From: Methylobacterium sp.
GTDB taxonomy: Bacteria > Pseudomonadota > Alphaproteobacteria > Rhizobiales > Beijerinckiaceae
Length of the DNA: 64,000 nt
Direction of reading: 5' to 3'
Assembly: GCA_020253445.1 (NCBI GenBank)
Contig: JADCBP010000005.1
Span: forward strand, 124,001-188,000
Shown: positions 45,334-53,889 of the stretch, piece after piece
How positions within the stretch are numbered: position 1 is the first letter of the stretch
Layout of the letters: every line of letters begins with the position of its first letter
Made by a program: the position numbers and the translations under genes
The notes under the pieces: generated by a model
Told to the model about the DNA's origin: nothing
What the model saw: the letters and a program-made list of their open reading frames with translations, nothing else
Databases searched by the model: none

Positions 45334-46704
45334 ATGGCGCGCGACACGATCGATCTCACTCCGATCGAAACCCGGCACGAGTTGATCGAGTGGTTCGAGA
45401 AGGGCATCAAGCCCGAGAACCAGTTCCGGATCGGCACCGAACACGAGAAATTCCCCTTTTACGCCACGACTCATCGCCCCGTGGGCTATGAGGGCCCGCG
45501 CGGCATCCGCGCCCTGCTCGATGGCATGCAAGCCCTGCTCGGCTGGGAGCCCATTCTGGAGAATGGCCTGCCCATCGGCCTTTTCGACGTCACCGGGGGG
45601 GGCGCGATCAGCCTCGAGCCCGGCGGGCAGTTCGAGTTATCCGGCGCGCCGGTGGAAACCATCCACCAGACCTGCGTGGAACTCGGCGCGCATCTCGCAC
45701 AATTGAAGCAGGTGGCAGATCCCTTGGGAATCCGCTTCCTCGGCATCGGCATGAGCCCGCTCTGGACCCTCGCCGAAACACCCGTGATGCCGAAATCACG
45801 TTACAGGATCATGCGCGCCTATATGCCGAAGGTCGGCACGCGCGGCCTTGACATGATGTTCCGCACCTCGACCGTGCAGGTCAACCTCGACTTCTCCTCC
45901 GAAGCCGACATGGTCAAGAAGCTCAGGATGAGCATTGCCCTGCAGCCAATCGCGACCGCGCTCTTCGCCAATTCCCCCTTCACCGAAGGCAAGCCGAACG
46001 GCAAGCTTTCCATGCGTTCGGAAATCTGGCGCGACACCGACAACAACCGCGCCGGCATGCTGCCTTTCGTGTTCGAGGACGGTTTCGGGTTCGAGCGCTA
46101 TGTCGATTACGCGCTGGATGTGCCGATGTATTTCGTGAAGCGCGGCGACCATTACCATGATGTGAGCGGCCGTAATTTCCGCCATCTCCTGGCCGGCACG
46201 CTCGAAAGCCTGCCGGGCGAGCGCGCCTATGTCTCGGATTGGGCGAACCATCTCTCGACCATCTTCCCGGAGGTTCGGCTGAAGCGCTATCTCGAGATGC
46301 GCGGACAGGATGTCGGCCCGCGCGGCTTCATCTGTGCCGAAGCCGCGTTCTGGGTGGGGCTGTTCTACGATTCCGCCAGCCTGGAAGCGGCCTGGGATCT
46401 CGCGAGGGACTGGACGGCCGAGGAACGGCAGGGCTTGCGCGACGCCGTGCCGGCACAGGGCTTCCGGGCCGAGATCCGCGGCCGTTCGGTGCTCGATCTC
46501 GCGCGGGAATTGCTGGCCCTGTCGCGGCAGGGCCTCGAGCGCCGCAACCGGCTCGACAGGAGCGGGCGAAACGAGACGATCTATCTCGAACCGCTGGAAG
46601 CGTTGGTCGCGGCGGGCGAGACGCAGGCGGAGCAGCTGCTCCGCCGCTACAGGCATGAATGGCACGGCTCGGTGGAACCGGTCTTCGAAGCCCTCGCCTA
46701 TTGA
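45334..46704 (+). CDS. gshA: Glutamate-cysteine ligase (plant/alphaproteobacterial type)
   Basis: First enzyme of glutathione synthesis, joining glutamate and cysteine with ATP. The 456-residue protein belongs to the class shared by alphaproteobacteria and plants: RIGTEHEKFPF at the N-terminus, SLEPGGQFELSGAP, RTSTVQVNLDFSSE and SMRSEIWRDTDNNRAGM are clear family segments. GGGGGTG precedes the ATG. Convergent with the LysR gene with no gap. Confidence 0.96.
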   Translation: MARDTIDLTPIETRHELIEWFEKGIKPENQFRIGTEHEKFPFYATTHRPVGYEGPRGIRALLDGMQALLGWEPILENGLPIGLFDVTGGGAISLEPGGQFELSGAPVETIHQTCVELGAHLAQLKQVADPLGIRFLGIGMSPLWTLAETPVMPKSRYRIMRAYMPKVGTRGLDMMFRTSTVQVNLDFSSEADMVKKLRMSIALQPIATALFANSPFTEGKPNGKLSMRSEIWRDTDNNRAGMLPFVFEDGFGFERYVDYALDVPMYFVKRGDHYHDVSGRNFRHLLAGTLESLPGERAYVSDWANHLSTIFPEVRLKRYLEMRGQDVGPRGFICAEAAFWVGLFYDSASLEAAWDLARDWTAEERQGLRDAVPAQGFRAEIRGRSVLDLARELLALSRQGLERRNRLDRSGRNETIYLEPLEALVAAGETQAEQLLRRYRHEWHGSVEPVFEALAY

Positions 46705-47604
46705 TTACTCCGCCGCCTGAAGCCGCGTCGCAGCCGCGCGCTCCAGGGACAGGTTATCGAGGCTCTGGATGATGTGGTCTGCCAGAGCGTCGATCACATG
46801 GTCATGCCGCTTGGCATTGCGCAGCAGCGCGATCTTCACGGTGGGCAGCGGATCGAAGCCTTCCTGCTCCGTCAGCACGCGCATGCCCGGCCGGATCGCG
46901 CTTTCCGGCAGAACACCCACCGCGAGCCCCGCGAGAACGGCCGCGCCGACGGCCGAGGAGTTCCAGCTCGTGTAGAGCACGCGATGCGGCACGGCCCGCG
47001 CTTCCAGCCGCGCGACAGCCGAACGCCGCCAGGCGCAGGTATCGCGACCGAGCGCCAGCGGCAGGGGCCGCGCCTCGTGCACGCAATGGCGCTGCGAGGA
47101 AACCCAGAGGAGTTTCTCCTCGCGGATGATCTCGCCAATGTCGCGCTGTTTCGAGTGGGTGATGATGGCGAGATCGATCTCGCAGGCCTGCATGTTCTCG
47201 ACCAAAGCCGGAGTGGGCTCGCAGACGACAGCCACCTCGATACCGGGATTGGAGGCCGTGAACCGCGCCATAATCTCCGGCAGGTAGCGCTCCGCATAAT
47301 CATCCGGCACGCCGAGCTTCACGCTGCCGGTGAGCTTGTCGCCGCGAAAGGCACTGATGACTTCATCGTTGAGGCGCAACATCCGATAGGCATAATCGAG
47401 GAGTTTTTCGCCATCGGGCGTGAGCTTCGCGGCGCGCCCCTCCTTGCCGAAGATCTCGCGACCCAGCCGCTCCTCCAGCTTGCGGATCTGCATCGAGACC
47501 GCGCTCTGGGTCTTGTGGACGATATCCGCCGCGCGTGTGAAGGAGCCGGTTTCGGCAATGGCCACAAGCGTGCGCAGATGATCGTTATCCAGAACCGGCA
47601 GCAT
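46705..47604 (-). CDS. LysR-family transcriptional regulator
   Basis: A 299-residue LysR regulator. The N-terminal winged helix-turn-helix reads LRTLVAIAETGSFTRAADIV then TQSAVSMQIRKLEERLGR, followed by the linker helix and a periplasmic-binding-like effector domain (SVKLGVPDDYAERYLPEIM). The effector is unknown. It is divergent from a DUF1127 gene; the shared 196-base region holds two overlapping palindromes that are good candidates for its own operator. Confidence 0.93.
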   Translation of the reverse strand: MLPVLDNDHLRTLVAIAETGSFTRAADIVHKTQSAVSMQIRKLEERLGREIFGKEGRAAKLTPDGEKLLDYAYRMLRLNDEVISAFRGDKLTGSVKLGVPDDYAERYLPEIMARFTASNPGIEVAVVCEPTPALVENMQACEIDLAIITHSKQRDIGEIIREEKLLWVSSQRHCVHEARPLPLALGRDTCAWRRSAVARLEARAVPHRVLYTSWNSSAVGAAVLAGLAVGVLPESAIRPGMRVLTEQEGFDPLPTVKIALLRNAKRHDHVIDALADHIIQSLDNLSLERAAATRLQAAE

Positions 47605-47679
47605 GGATCATCCCCCGTTTTCGGCCTGCCCGAGGCCGTTTGTGGCCAAGCTGGGCCGGAAATCCCAAGTCATCACTCA

Positions 47680-47717
47680 TTCTGATGATTGCATCAGAAA
47701 CATTCGTTTCTCTTATA
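47680..47717. promoter_or_regulatory. Overlapping palindromes and promoter in the LysR/DUF1127 intergenic region
   Basis: An 8-4-8 perfect palindrome TTCTGATG-ATTG-CATCAGAA (47680-47699) overlaps a 6-4-6 palindrome AGAAAC-ATTC-GTTTCT (47696-47711). On the plus strand TTGCAT (47689-47694) and TTATAG (47713-47718) could be -35 and -10 with an 18-base spacer, so a bound regulator would cover the promoter of the DUF1127 gene. The first palindrome contains the T-N11-A form expected for LysR sites. Confidence 0.6.
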
Positions 47718-47800
47718 GGGAGAGGTTTGGTAGGTCAAGAACGTTGCCGCAACGCGCGGCGGTTCGATCCGGCGGTTTTCCGGACCCCTGGAGGTTACCC

Positions 47801-48142
47801 ATGTCGTTCTTCACCGGTTTCCTTGTTCCGCTCGGCCTTTCGGCCGCGAAACGCATCCGCAAGTTCGTCGGGGTAATCCAGAATCGTCGCCAGCTGCATG
47901 AACTGTCCCATTGGGACCGTCATGCACTGAAGGATATCGGCCTCACGCCGTCTGATCTGGTGGGGGCACTCTCCCTTCCCCTCCACCGGGATCCCTCGGA
48001 GCACCTTGCTCAAATGTCCGGGCGCTCCCCCCGGCAGAGCCTTGAGGAATGCCTCCGAGAAAAACACCAGGCGAACGTGAGCCAGGGTCGTATTGCTCGG
48101 CCGGCTCGACTCCCCTCCAGCCGGCCCGCCCTGTCGGCGTAA
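47801..48142 (+). CDS. DUF1127 domain protein
   Basis: A 113-residue protein with the short Arg-rich DUF1127 (YjiS-like) domain near its centre (NRRQLHELSHWDRHALKDIGLTPSDLV, quoted here in part as RRQLHELSHWDRHALKDIGL). Such proteins in alphaproteobacteria bind RNA or affect phosphate, carbon and sRNA metabolism. A hydrophobic N-terminus (FFTGFLVPLGLSAA) and a basic, low-complexity C-terminus extend it beyond the usual ~50-70 residues. The GGAGG ribosome site is ideal. A terminator follows. Confidence 0.87.
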   Translation: MSFFTGFLVPLGLSAAKRIRKFVGVIQNRRQLHELSHWDRHALKDIGLTPSDLVGALSLPLHRDPSEHLAQMSGRSPRQSLEECLREKHQANVSQGRIARPARLPSSRPALSA

Positions 48143-48160
48143 GCAGCAGCAATCCGGACG

Positions 48161-48196
48161 CGCCAGGCTTTCTCCCGAGCCTGGCGCTTCTTTTTT
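48161..48196 (+). terminator. Rho-independent terminator after the DUF1127 gene
   Basis: A perfect 9-bp stem CGCCAGGCT / AGCCTGGCG with an 8-base loop is followed by CTTCTTTTTT. Confidence 0.9.
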
Positions 48197-48241
48197 GAGG
48201 TTTCGACACGAAAGCCGCGGGTTCTTCCCCGCGCCCGTCCT

Positions 48242-48931
48242 TTACCGGCGGGTGACCTGCTGGAAAATCTGGGACAGCGCGTCCATCTGCGCGGTGTGCA
48301 CCTCCTGCCCGGTCTGGAACATGCCCTTCAGCATATCGAGGCCAGCCGCGACGGGGTCCTGCGGGTCTGGTTGCGGCTGGGGTGCGCGCCCGCCGAAGAA
48401 GCTGCCGAAAAAGGTCTCCAGCATGTTGCCGGCCTGCTGCTGCGGTGTGGGCGCGGGCTGGCCAAAGATGGAGCCGAGGCCGCTGCCAAGGACGCCGCCA
48501 AGGCCGCCATTCACTGCGCCCCTGAAGAGCCCGCCCATCACCATCGAGGCGATGACCGGAAGCATCTGCTGCATCATTTGGACCGGCAGGCCGGCGAATT
48601 GCGCGGCTTGCCGAGCCACGGCCTCAGTGGTTTCCGGGTTGCCGAACATGGCGCCCAGCGCGTTCTGTCCCTCGTTCTCGAGATGATCGGGAATGCCAGC
48701 CCCATCGGAATCGAAGAACTGCGCGCTGTTCCGCGCCTGCCCCAGCGAGGCCAGCATGTTCTGCCAGCCTTCCATGGTCTGGGTCTGCTGCTGCAGACCC
48801 ATCGAGAAAGCGGGGAGAAGCGCCTCGACCGCCTTCTGCGCCTGATCCGACCCGATGCCGAACTGTTTCGCGAGGTTCTGGTAGGCGTTGCCGCCCTGCG
48901 CGTTCTGCATGATCTCGAAAAGGTTCAGCAT
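48242..48931 (-). CDS. DUF937 domain protein
   Basis: A 229-residue protein of the DUF937 family. It begins MLNLFEIMQNAQGGNAYQNL and contains the Gln/Met-rich ALLPAFSMGLQQQ and the Gly-rich hydrophobic stretch GGLFRGAVNGGLGGVLGSG, both typical of the family. Function is unknown; members are cytosolic and abundant in Gly and Gln. The ATG preceded by GGGGGAG was chosen over an upstream in-frame start. It runs in the same direction as the MATE gene 66 bases upstream. Confidence 0.82.
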   Translation of the reverse strand: MLNLFEIMQNAQGGNAYQNLAKQFGIGSDQAQKAVEALLPAFSMGLQQQTQTMEGWQNMLASLGQARNSAQFFDSDGAGIPDHLENEGQNALGAMFGNPETTEAVARQAAQFAGLPVQMMQQMLPVIASMVMGGLFRGAVNGGLGGVLGSGLGSIFGQPAPTPQQQAGNMLETFFGSFFGGRAPQPQPDPQDPVAAGLDMLKGMFQTGQEVHTAQMDALSQIFQQVTRR

Positions 48932-48997
48932 CGTCCAACTCCCCCGGCAACTGCTCGGCATCAGGTTAGGCGCATGCCGGTCCATGCGCAATGCGGC

Positions 48998-50362
48998 TCA
49001 GCGCTCATCCGGCGGGTGGCCCTGCGCCTCGATCCGCGCGATGGCTCGGAAGGCAGTCACGAGCCCCGCCGTACCGAAGGCAATCGACCCCAGCGCGACA
49101 CCGATCATCGCGCCCTCGACGCCTCCGAAATGCGCGCCGAGCCAGGCGACCGGGATCGTGCCCGCCGTCGCGCGCCCCCAGTTGAAGGCCGTGGAATAGA
49201 GCGGGAAGCCCAGATTGTTGAAGGCTGCGTTCGCCACGAACAGGAAACCGTTGAACAGCCAGGCGAGCCCGGAAATCGCGCAGAAGAAAGCCACATATTG
49301 CGCCGTCAGGCCGCTTACGCCGAACATGCCGGCGATCGCATGGCGCGACAGGAACAGGATGGTCCAGGCCAGGAGACAATAGACCAGCGCAAAGAGCAGA
49401 GCATCGCGCAGAGCCTGCCGCAGCCGGCCATATTGCCGCGCGCCGAGATTCTGCGCGAGGATCGGCCCCACGGCACCGGACAAGGCGAAGAGCACGCCGA
49501 AGGCAAGCGGTGTCAGTCGGTCGATGATCGTGCTCGCGGCAATCGCCTCGGCGCCGAAGGGTGCGAGGATGCGATAGACGAAGAGCGCGGCAACGGGCGT
49601 GGCGACATTCGTGAGAATCGCCGGAAGAGCGATATCGAAGAAGGGCTTCGCATCGGCTCGAATCTCGCCGAACGTCGGGCGCCGCAGCAGGCGATGCACC
49701 ATCACGATGCCATGCAGGCCGACCGCCATGAACACCAGCCGCGACACGACGGTGGCCAGCGCCGCGCCATCCGTGCCGAGCTTCAGCGCGAAGATGAAGA
49801 ACGGATCGGCCACGGCCGTCACCAGCCCGCCGAACAAGGTGACATTCATGGCCCGGCGCGGATCGCCCACGGCACGCAGAAAACCCGAAAGAGCCATGCC
49901 CACGGCCATCAGCGCGTTGGCCGGCAGCGTGATCCAGAGGAAGCGTTCGGCCACTTCCAGGGGCACGCCCGTCGCGCCGAGCTTCGGCAGCATCCAGGGC
50001 ATGGCCGCCAGCAACCCGCCACTCACCGCGACGCCCACCAGAATGGCAAGAACGAGGGAAGTAGAGGCGATGCGCCGGGCGCCTTCCTCATCCAGCGCGC
50101 CGCGCCTGCGGGCGACCATCGCGGAACCGGCGATCATCGAGCCGATATTCACGGAAATCGCCACGAACAGGATGGTCGTGGCATAGCCCACGCCCGCGGT
50201 CAGCCGGTCGTCGCGAAGCAGCGAGACATAGAAGAGCGACAGGAAATCGACGAGGAAGATCGCCATCAGGCCGACGGCACCGGTGCCGGTCATGGTCAGC
50301 ACGTGGCGGAGGGTCGAGCCGCGGGTGAACGGCGCGAGATCGGGCGATGCGGGCATGCTCAC
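48998..50362 (-). CDS. MATE family efflux transporter
   Basis: A 454-residue membrane protein with twelve helices in two bundles, as in MATE exporters that use a proton or sodium gradient to expel organic cations or other toxic compounds. Family segments include LTMTGTGAVGLMAIFLVDF, FVAISVNIGSMIAGSAMV and VGPILAQNLGARQYGRL. Substrate cannot be told. It overlaps the Kef-type gene by four bases (ATGA), so the two are probably one operon. Confidence 0.93.
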   Translation of the reverse strand: MSMPASPDLAPFTRGSTLRHVLTMTGTGAVGLMAIFLVDFLSLFYVSLLRDDRLTAGVGYATTILFVAISVNIGSMIAGSAMVARRRGALDEEGARRIASTSLVLAILVGVAVSGGLLAAMPWMLPKLGATGVPLEVAERFLWITLPANALMAVGMALSGFLRAVGDPRRAMNVTLFGGLVTAVADPFFIFALKLGTDGAALATVVSRLVFMAVGLHGIVMVHRLLRRPTFGEIRADAKPFFDIALPAILTNVATPVAALFVYRILAPFGAEAIAASTIIDRLTPLAFGVLFALSGAVGPILAQNLGARQYGRLRQALRDALLFALVYCLLAWTILFLSRHAIAGMFGVSGLTAQYVAFFCAISGLAWLFNGFLFVANAAFNNLGFPLYSTAFNWGRATAGTIPVAWLGAHFGGVEGAMIGVALGSIAFGTAGLVTAFRAIARIEAQGHPPDER

Positions 50363-52224
50363 GAGGATTCCCCCGTGACGCCTTCACGCGCCTGCTGCTC
50401 GCGGGACTCGTCCTTGTCCCTCCGGGTGATGTCCTTGCCCTCGCGACGCGGAGCAATGAGCGGCTCGGGGGTTACCTTCACGACATGGAGAAGGTCCATC
50501 CCGGCGAAGAGACCCTCGTCACGCTGGCGGTTGAGGCGCTGGATATCCCGACGACGAACATCGTCGCGCAATTCATCCGCTTCATCCCCGGGCATGCCCA
50601 GGGCGACGAGAGCTTCGCGACCGAAGGCCAGGGCACTGTCGAAGGTTTCGCGGAAGGGTGCCCGCACGCCGCGCTCCATCAGGTCGAGCGCATGGGTGCG
50701 ATCAAAGGCGCGGGCGATCAGCTTCGCGGAAGGGAAGGCGCGCCGCGCCATTTCCGCGATGGCGGACGCCGCCTCGCGATCATCCACGCAAACCGCGATC
50801 ACGCTTGCGCGCTCCGCACCCGCCGCGCGGAGCACATCAAGACGGCGACCATCGCCATAATAGACCTTGAAGCCGAAGCGGGCGGCGGTCTTGATCTGGT
50901 CGATATTGCGATCGATCACGGTCACGTTGCGCTCGGCGGCGAGGAACACCTGATTGACGACCTGCCCGAAACGCCCGAATCCGATCACCAGCACCTCGCC
51001 ATCCGCATCCTCGAAATTCTCTTCCATCGAGGGTTCTTTGCCGAGCCGATTCTTGCGCCAGGCAAGGGCGGGCTCCACGAGTTTCGCGAGGATCGGCCCG
51101 AAAAACATCGTCAGCGCCGCAATGGCCGAGAAGATGGTCGCGATGTCGCCGGCCAGCAGCCCGATGCTCGCCGCCAGCGGCAGGATGACGAAGGCGAATT
51201 CGCCCGCAGGCGAGAGCAGAACCGCGCCGCGCACGGAATTCGAGAAGCCCAGCTTGCCCGCGCGCAGCAGAACGAAGACGAGCAGGGTCTTCAACGCCAT
51301 CAGCCCCATCGCGCCGCCGAGGATCGCGGGCAGGTTCGCGCGGATGATCGCGGTGTCAAGACCCATCCCGACGCTCATGAAGAACAGGCCGAGCAGGAGA
51401 CCGCGGAAGGGCTCGATATCCGCTTCGAGCTGGTGGCGGAAATTGCTCTCGGCCAGCATCAGCCCGGCGAGGAAGGCGCCGAGCGCGGCCGAAAGCCCGG
51501 CCTTGTGCATCAGTTCGGCCGAGCCCAGAACCAGCAGCAAGGCAGCAGCCGTCATGATCTCGCGGGCATCGGCCTTTGCCAGCAGCCGGAAGAACGGATT
51601 GAGCAGGAATTTCCCGGCCAGAACCAGCGCCAGCACGGCAGCGGCCGCCATGCCGATCTCGTCGAGATGGCTCCAGAAACCGTCCGAACCCGCTTTCGAC
51701 CGCGTGAGCGCGAAAAGCGGCAGGATCGCCAGGAAGGGCACCACGGCGATATCCTGGAAGAGCAGCACCGCGAAGCTCTTCTGGCCATAGGCCGAGCCCA
51801 TCGCGCCGCGTTCCTCGAGGATCTGCAGGGCGATCGCCGTGGCGGAAAGCGCGAATGCGAAGGCCACAGCGGCGAGACCCGCGCCCTTGAAGCCGAGGAA
51901 CCACAGCGCAGCGGCGATCAGCACGCCCGACAACACCATCTGCGCCACGCCGTAGATCAGGATATCCCGGCGCATCGAAAGGAGTTTCGAAGGCTTCAGT
52001 TCGAGCCCGATCACGAAAAGGAACATCACAACGCCGAGTTCGGCAAAGGAGCGCAGCGCATTGGGATCGCGGAACAGGCCGAAGCCCGATGGGCCGATCG
52101 CCAGCCCTGCCACGAAATAGCCGAGCACGGCCGAGAGCCCGGCGAACCGGAAGGCCGGGACGGCGATCACCGCCGCGCCCAGAAACACGAGCGCGAGAAG
52201 GAGGATGGATTGCGGCTCGGACAT
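50359..52224 (-). CDS. Kef-type K+/H+ antiporter (CPA2) with RCK/TrkA-N domain
   Basis: A 621-residue CPA2 transporter. About twelve to thirteen helices (to residue ~385) hold GYFVAGLAIGPSGFGL, FLFVIGLELKP and FQDIAVVP motifs. The cytoplasmic TrkA-N/RCK domain follows with the NAD-binding VLVIGFGRFGQVVNQVF and YYGDGRRLDVLRAAGA segments. KefB/KefC-type proteins release K+ on electrophile or glutathione-adduct signals; gshA in the same window fits but does not prove that mode. The ATG gives the standard start. The 5' leader contains a G-rich tract. Confidence 0.93.
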   Translation of the reverse strand: MSEPQSILLLALVFLGAAVIAVPAFRFAGLSAVLGYFVAGLAIGPSGFGLFRDPNALRSFAELGVVMFLFVIGLELKPSKLLSMRRDILIYGVAQMVLSGVLIAAALWFLGFKGAGLAAVAFAFALSATAIALQILEERGAMGSAYGQKSFAVLLFQDIAVVPFLAILPLFALTRSKAGSDGFWSHLDEIGMAAAAVLALVLAGKFLLNPFFRLLAKADAREIMTAAALLLVLGSAELMHKAGLSAALGAFLAGLMLAESNFRHQLEADIEPFRGLLLGLFFMSVGMGLDTAIIRANLPAILGGAMGLMALKTLLVFVLLRAGKLGFSNSVRGAVLLSPAGEFAFVILPLAASIGLLAGDIATIFSAIAALTMFFGPILAKLVEPALAWRKNRLGKEPSMEENFEDADGEVLVIGFGRFGQVVNQVFLAAERNVTVIDRNIDQIKTAARFGFKVYYGDGRRLDVLRAAGAERASVIAVCVDDREAASAIAEMARRAFPSAKLIARAFDRTHALDLMERGVRAPFRETFDSALAFGREALVALGMPGDEADELRDDVRRRDIQRLNRQRDEGLFAGMDLLHVVKVTPEPLIAPRREGKDITRRDKDESREQQAREGVTGESS

Positions 52225-52337
52225 GATTGCTTTCCTCATGCACTGGCCAAAGCACAAAAGCCAAGCGCTTTCGCCATCTTGCGCATCACGAGGGCGCGAT
52301 ATCCCGCCTGCCCCGCGCCCTGCGATTTCGCGATGCG

Positions 52338-52386
52338 CTCCTCCCCCCTTCCCTTCCCCGCCTCCCCCCTTCCCCGCCTCCCCCCC
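52338..52386. repeat. Homopyrimidine tract with 16-bp tandem duplication; G-rich on the minus strand
   Basis: The plus strand is almost pure C/T from 52338 to 52386. TTCCCCGCCTCCCCCC occurs twice in tandem (52354-52369, 52370-52385). On the minus strand, the sense strand of the Kef-type gene, this gives at least five runs of three or more G, a strong G-quadruplex candidate 115-160 bases before the start. Confidence 0.85.
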
Positions 52387-52453
52387 GCGACAAATGCCGC
52401 GAAGCGCGTTAGGCAGGGCTTTGTCACCCCGCCCGCTCGCTCCAGGTGAAGCC

Positions 52454-52720
52454 ATGACCGGAACACCCGCCGCCATCGATGCCGATGCTCTCTCCATTGC
52501 CGCGAGCGATATCGCGATCCTCGTGCTGCTGCCGATGCTCGGGGCACGCGAATGGCTCGTGCATGCCGTGGGCCTCCCGGGGGTTGCGGGCCGGGTTCAC
52601 CATGCGATCGGTTTCAGCCGGAGCGCGGGCAAGAGCTTCGGCCGCGTCGCAGGAATGCTCCTGACCACCAGCGCGCTGGTGATCGGGGCGCTGAGCCTGC
52701 CGGTCTACGCCTGGCGATGA
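52454..52720 (+). CDS. Small hydrophobic membrane protein
   Basis: An 88-residue protein with two hydrophobic segments: AASDIAILVLLPMLGAREW and VAGMLLTTSALVIGALSLPVY. I do not recognise a family. AGGTGAAG lies just upstream of the ATG, and its stop overlaps the start of the next gene (ATGA), which supports it being real and co-expressed with the IMPase gene. Confidence 0.6.
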   Translation: MTGTPAAIDADALSIAASDIAILVLLPMLGAREWLVHAVGLPGVAGRVHHAIGFSRSAGKSFGRVAGMLLTTSALVIGALSLPVYAWR

Positions 52721-53559
52721 GCGCGCCGATCGCAACTGCCGACCTTGCCGGGCTCGCCGCGCGGCTGGAATTGGTCGTGCGCGAGGCCGGACAACGCGCG
52801 CTGGCGGATTGGCGCCGCGGCGAGCGCACCCGCGCACGGATTGACTGGAAGGGCAACTCGCCTGTCACCAGCGCCGATCTCGCGGTGGATGCGCTGATCG
52901 CGGATGCTGTTGCCGGGCTCGGCCGGGACGGCTTCGGCCCCTTGCGCTATCATTCGGAAGAGCGTCCCGAGGCTTGGGATGGCCCGCAAGATGGCTTGAC
53001 CATCGTGATCGACCCGATCGATGGCACGCGCTCCTTCATGGAGGGGCGGGATGACTGGTGCATTGCCCTGGGTGTGCTCGCGGGCAGCGAGCCGGTGATC
53101 GGCCTGCTGCATGTTCCGGCGCGCGCCGCGATGTTCGCGGCCCATCGCGGCGGCGGGGCATGCTATCAGGGTCAACCCGTGATGCTCGTTCCGGAACCCC
53201 CTTCGCCCATCCGCGCCGCCGGCCCGCGCGGCGTTTTCGAAATCGTCGCGCGCGAGAGCGGCCTCGCCATCCAGGGCATGCCGAACATCGCCGCGCTCGC
53301 GCATCGCCTGGTCCGGCCGCTTTCGGGCGATCTCGATCTCGCTCTCGCCCGGCCCGGCGCGCATGATTGGGATATCGTGGCCGCGCATTGCATCCTTGAG
53401 GAGGCGGGGGGCGCGTTGCTCGGGCCGGATGGCCGGCCGCCGCTTTACACGCTGAGGGGCGACGAACACCCGGCCTTGCTGGCCGGAAGCCGTGGCTTGC
53501 TCGCCAGGATGACGCCTTCGCTCTTGACGGGCAGCCTTTCTGCGGCGAAACGCGGCTGA
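52717..53559 (+). CDS. Inositol-monophosphatase-family phosphatase (CysQ-like)
   Basis: A 280-residue Mg2+-dependent phosphatase. The metal site has Glu81-Glu82 and D99-P-I-D-G-T104 (VIDPIDGTRSFMEG), and the second motif is GAHDWDIVAAHCILEEAGG. Family members include inositol monophosphatase, 3'(2'),5'-bisphosphate nucleotidase (CysQ) and histidinol phosphatase; length and YHSEERPE favour the CysQ-like branch. In related genomes this gene precedes DUF4170 and the lipid A genes, as here. Confidence 0.9.
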   Translation: MSAPIATADLAGLAARLELVVREAGQRALADWRRGERTRARIDWKGNSPVTSADLAVDALIADAVAGLGRDGFGPLRYHSEERPEAWDGPQDGLTIVIDPIDGTRSFMEGRDDWCIALGVLAGSEPVIGLLHVPARAAMFAAHRGGGACYQGQPVMLVPEPPSPIRAAGPRGVFEIVARESGLAIQGMPNIAALAHRLVRPLSGDLDLALARPGAHDWDIVAAHCILEEAGGALLGPDGRPPLYTLRGDEHPALLAGSRGLLARMTPSLLTGSLSAAKRG

Positions 53560-53613
53560 TCACAAGCGGCCGGGGCCTCGGCTTTTCCGGCCTGCCGCAC
53601 CGGGAGAGCCCCT

Positions 53614-53847
53614 ATGACCGCGCCGAATGCCGAGCCGCAATTGCTCCACCTTGTTTTCGGCGGCGAGCTGACCGATCTCGACAGCACAACCTTCAAGGAC
53701 CTTTCGAAGCTCGACATCGTGGGCATCTATCCGAATTACAAGAGCGCGCATGCCGCCTGGAAGGCCAAGGCGCAGGCGACGGTCGATAATGCGCAGATGC
53801 GCTATTTCGTGGTGCATCTGCATCGCCTGCTCGATCCCGATGCGTGA
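53614..53847 (+). CDS. DUF4170 protein
   Basis: A 77-residue conserved alphaproteobacterial protein. HLVFGGELTDLDSTTFKDL and IVGIYPNYKSAHAAWKAKAQ, then MRYFVVHLHRLLDP, are the family's hallmarks. Function unknown. It sits between the IMPase-like gene and the lipid A acyltransferase gene, an order I know from other Hyphomicrobiales. Confidence 0.9.
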   Translation: MTAPNAEPQLLHLVFGGELTDLDSTTFKDLSKLDIVGIYPNYKSAHAAWKAKAQATVDNAQMRYFVVHLHRLLDPDA

Positions 53848-53889
53848 TGCGATGAGGCGGTCGAGCCTCTTCCGATTGATGGTCGGGCC

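Noticed and set aside
48296-50860. 854-codon plus-strand frame across DUF937, MATE and Kef genes
   Set aside because: It spans three real genes and their boundaries on the other strand, so it cannot be one coding gene.
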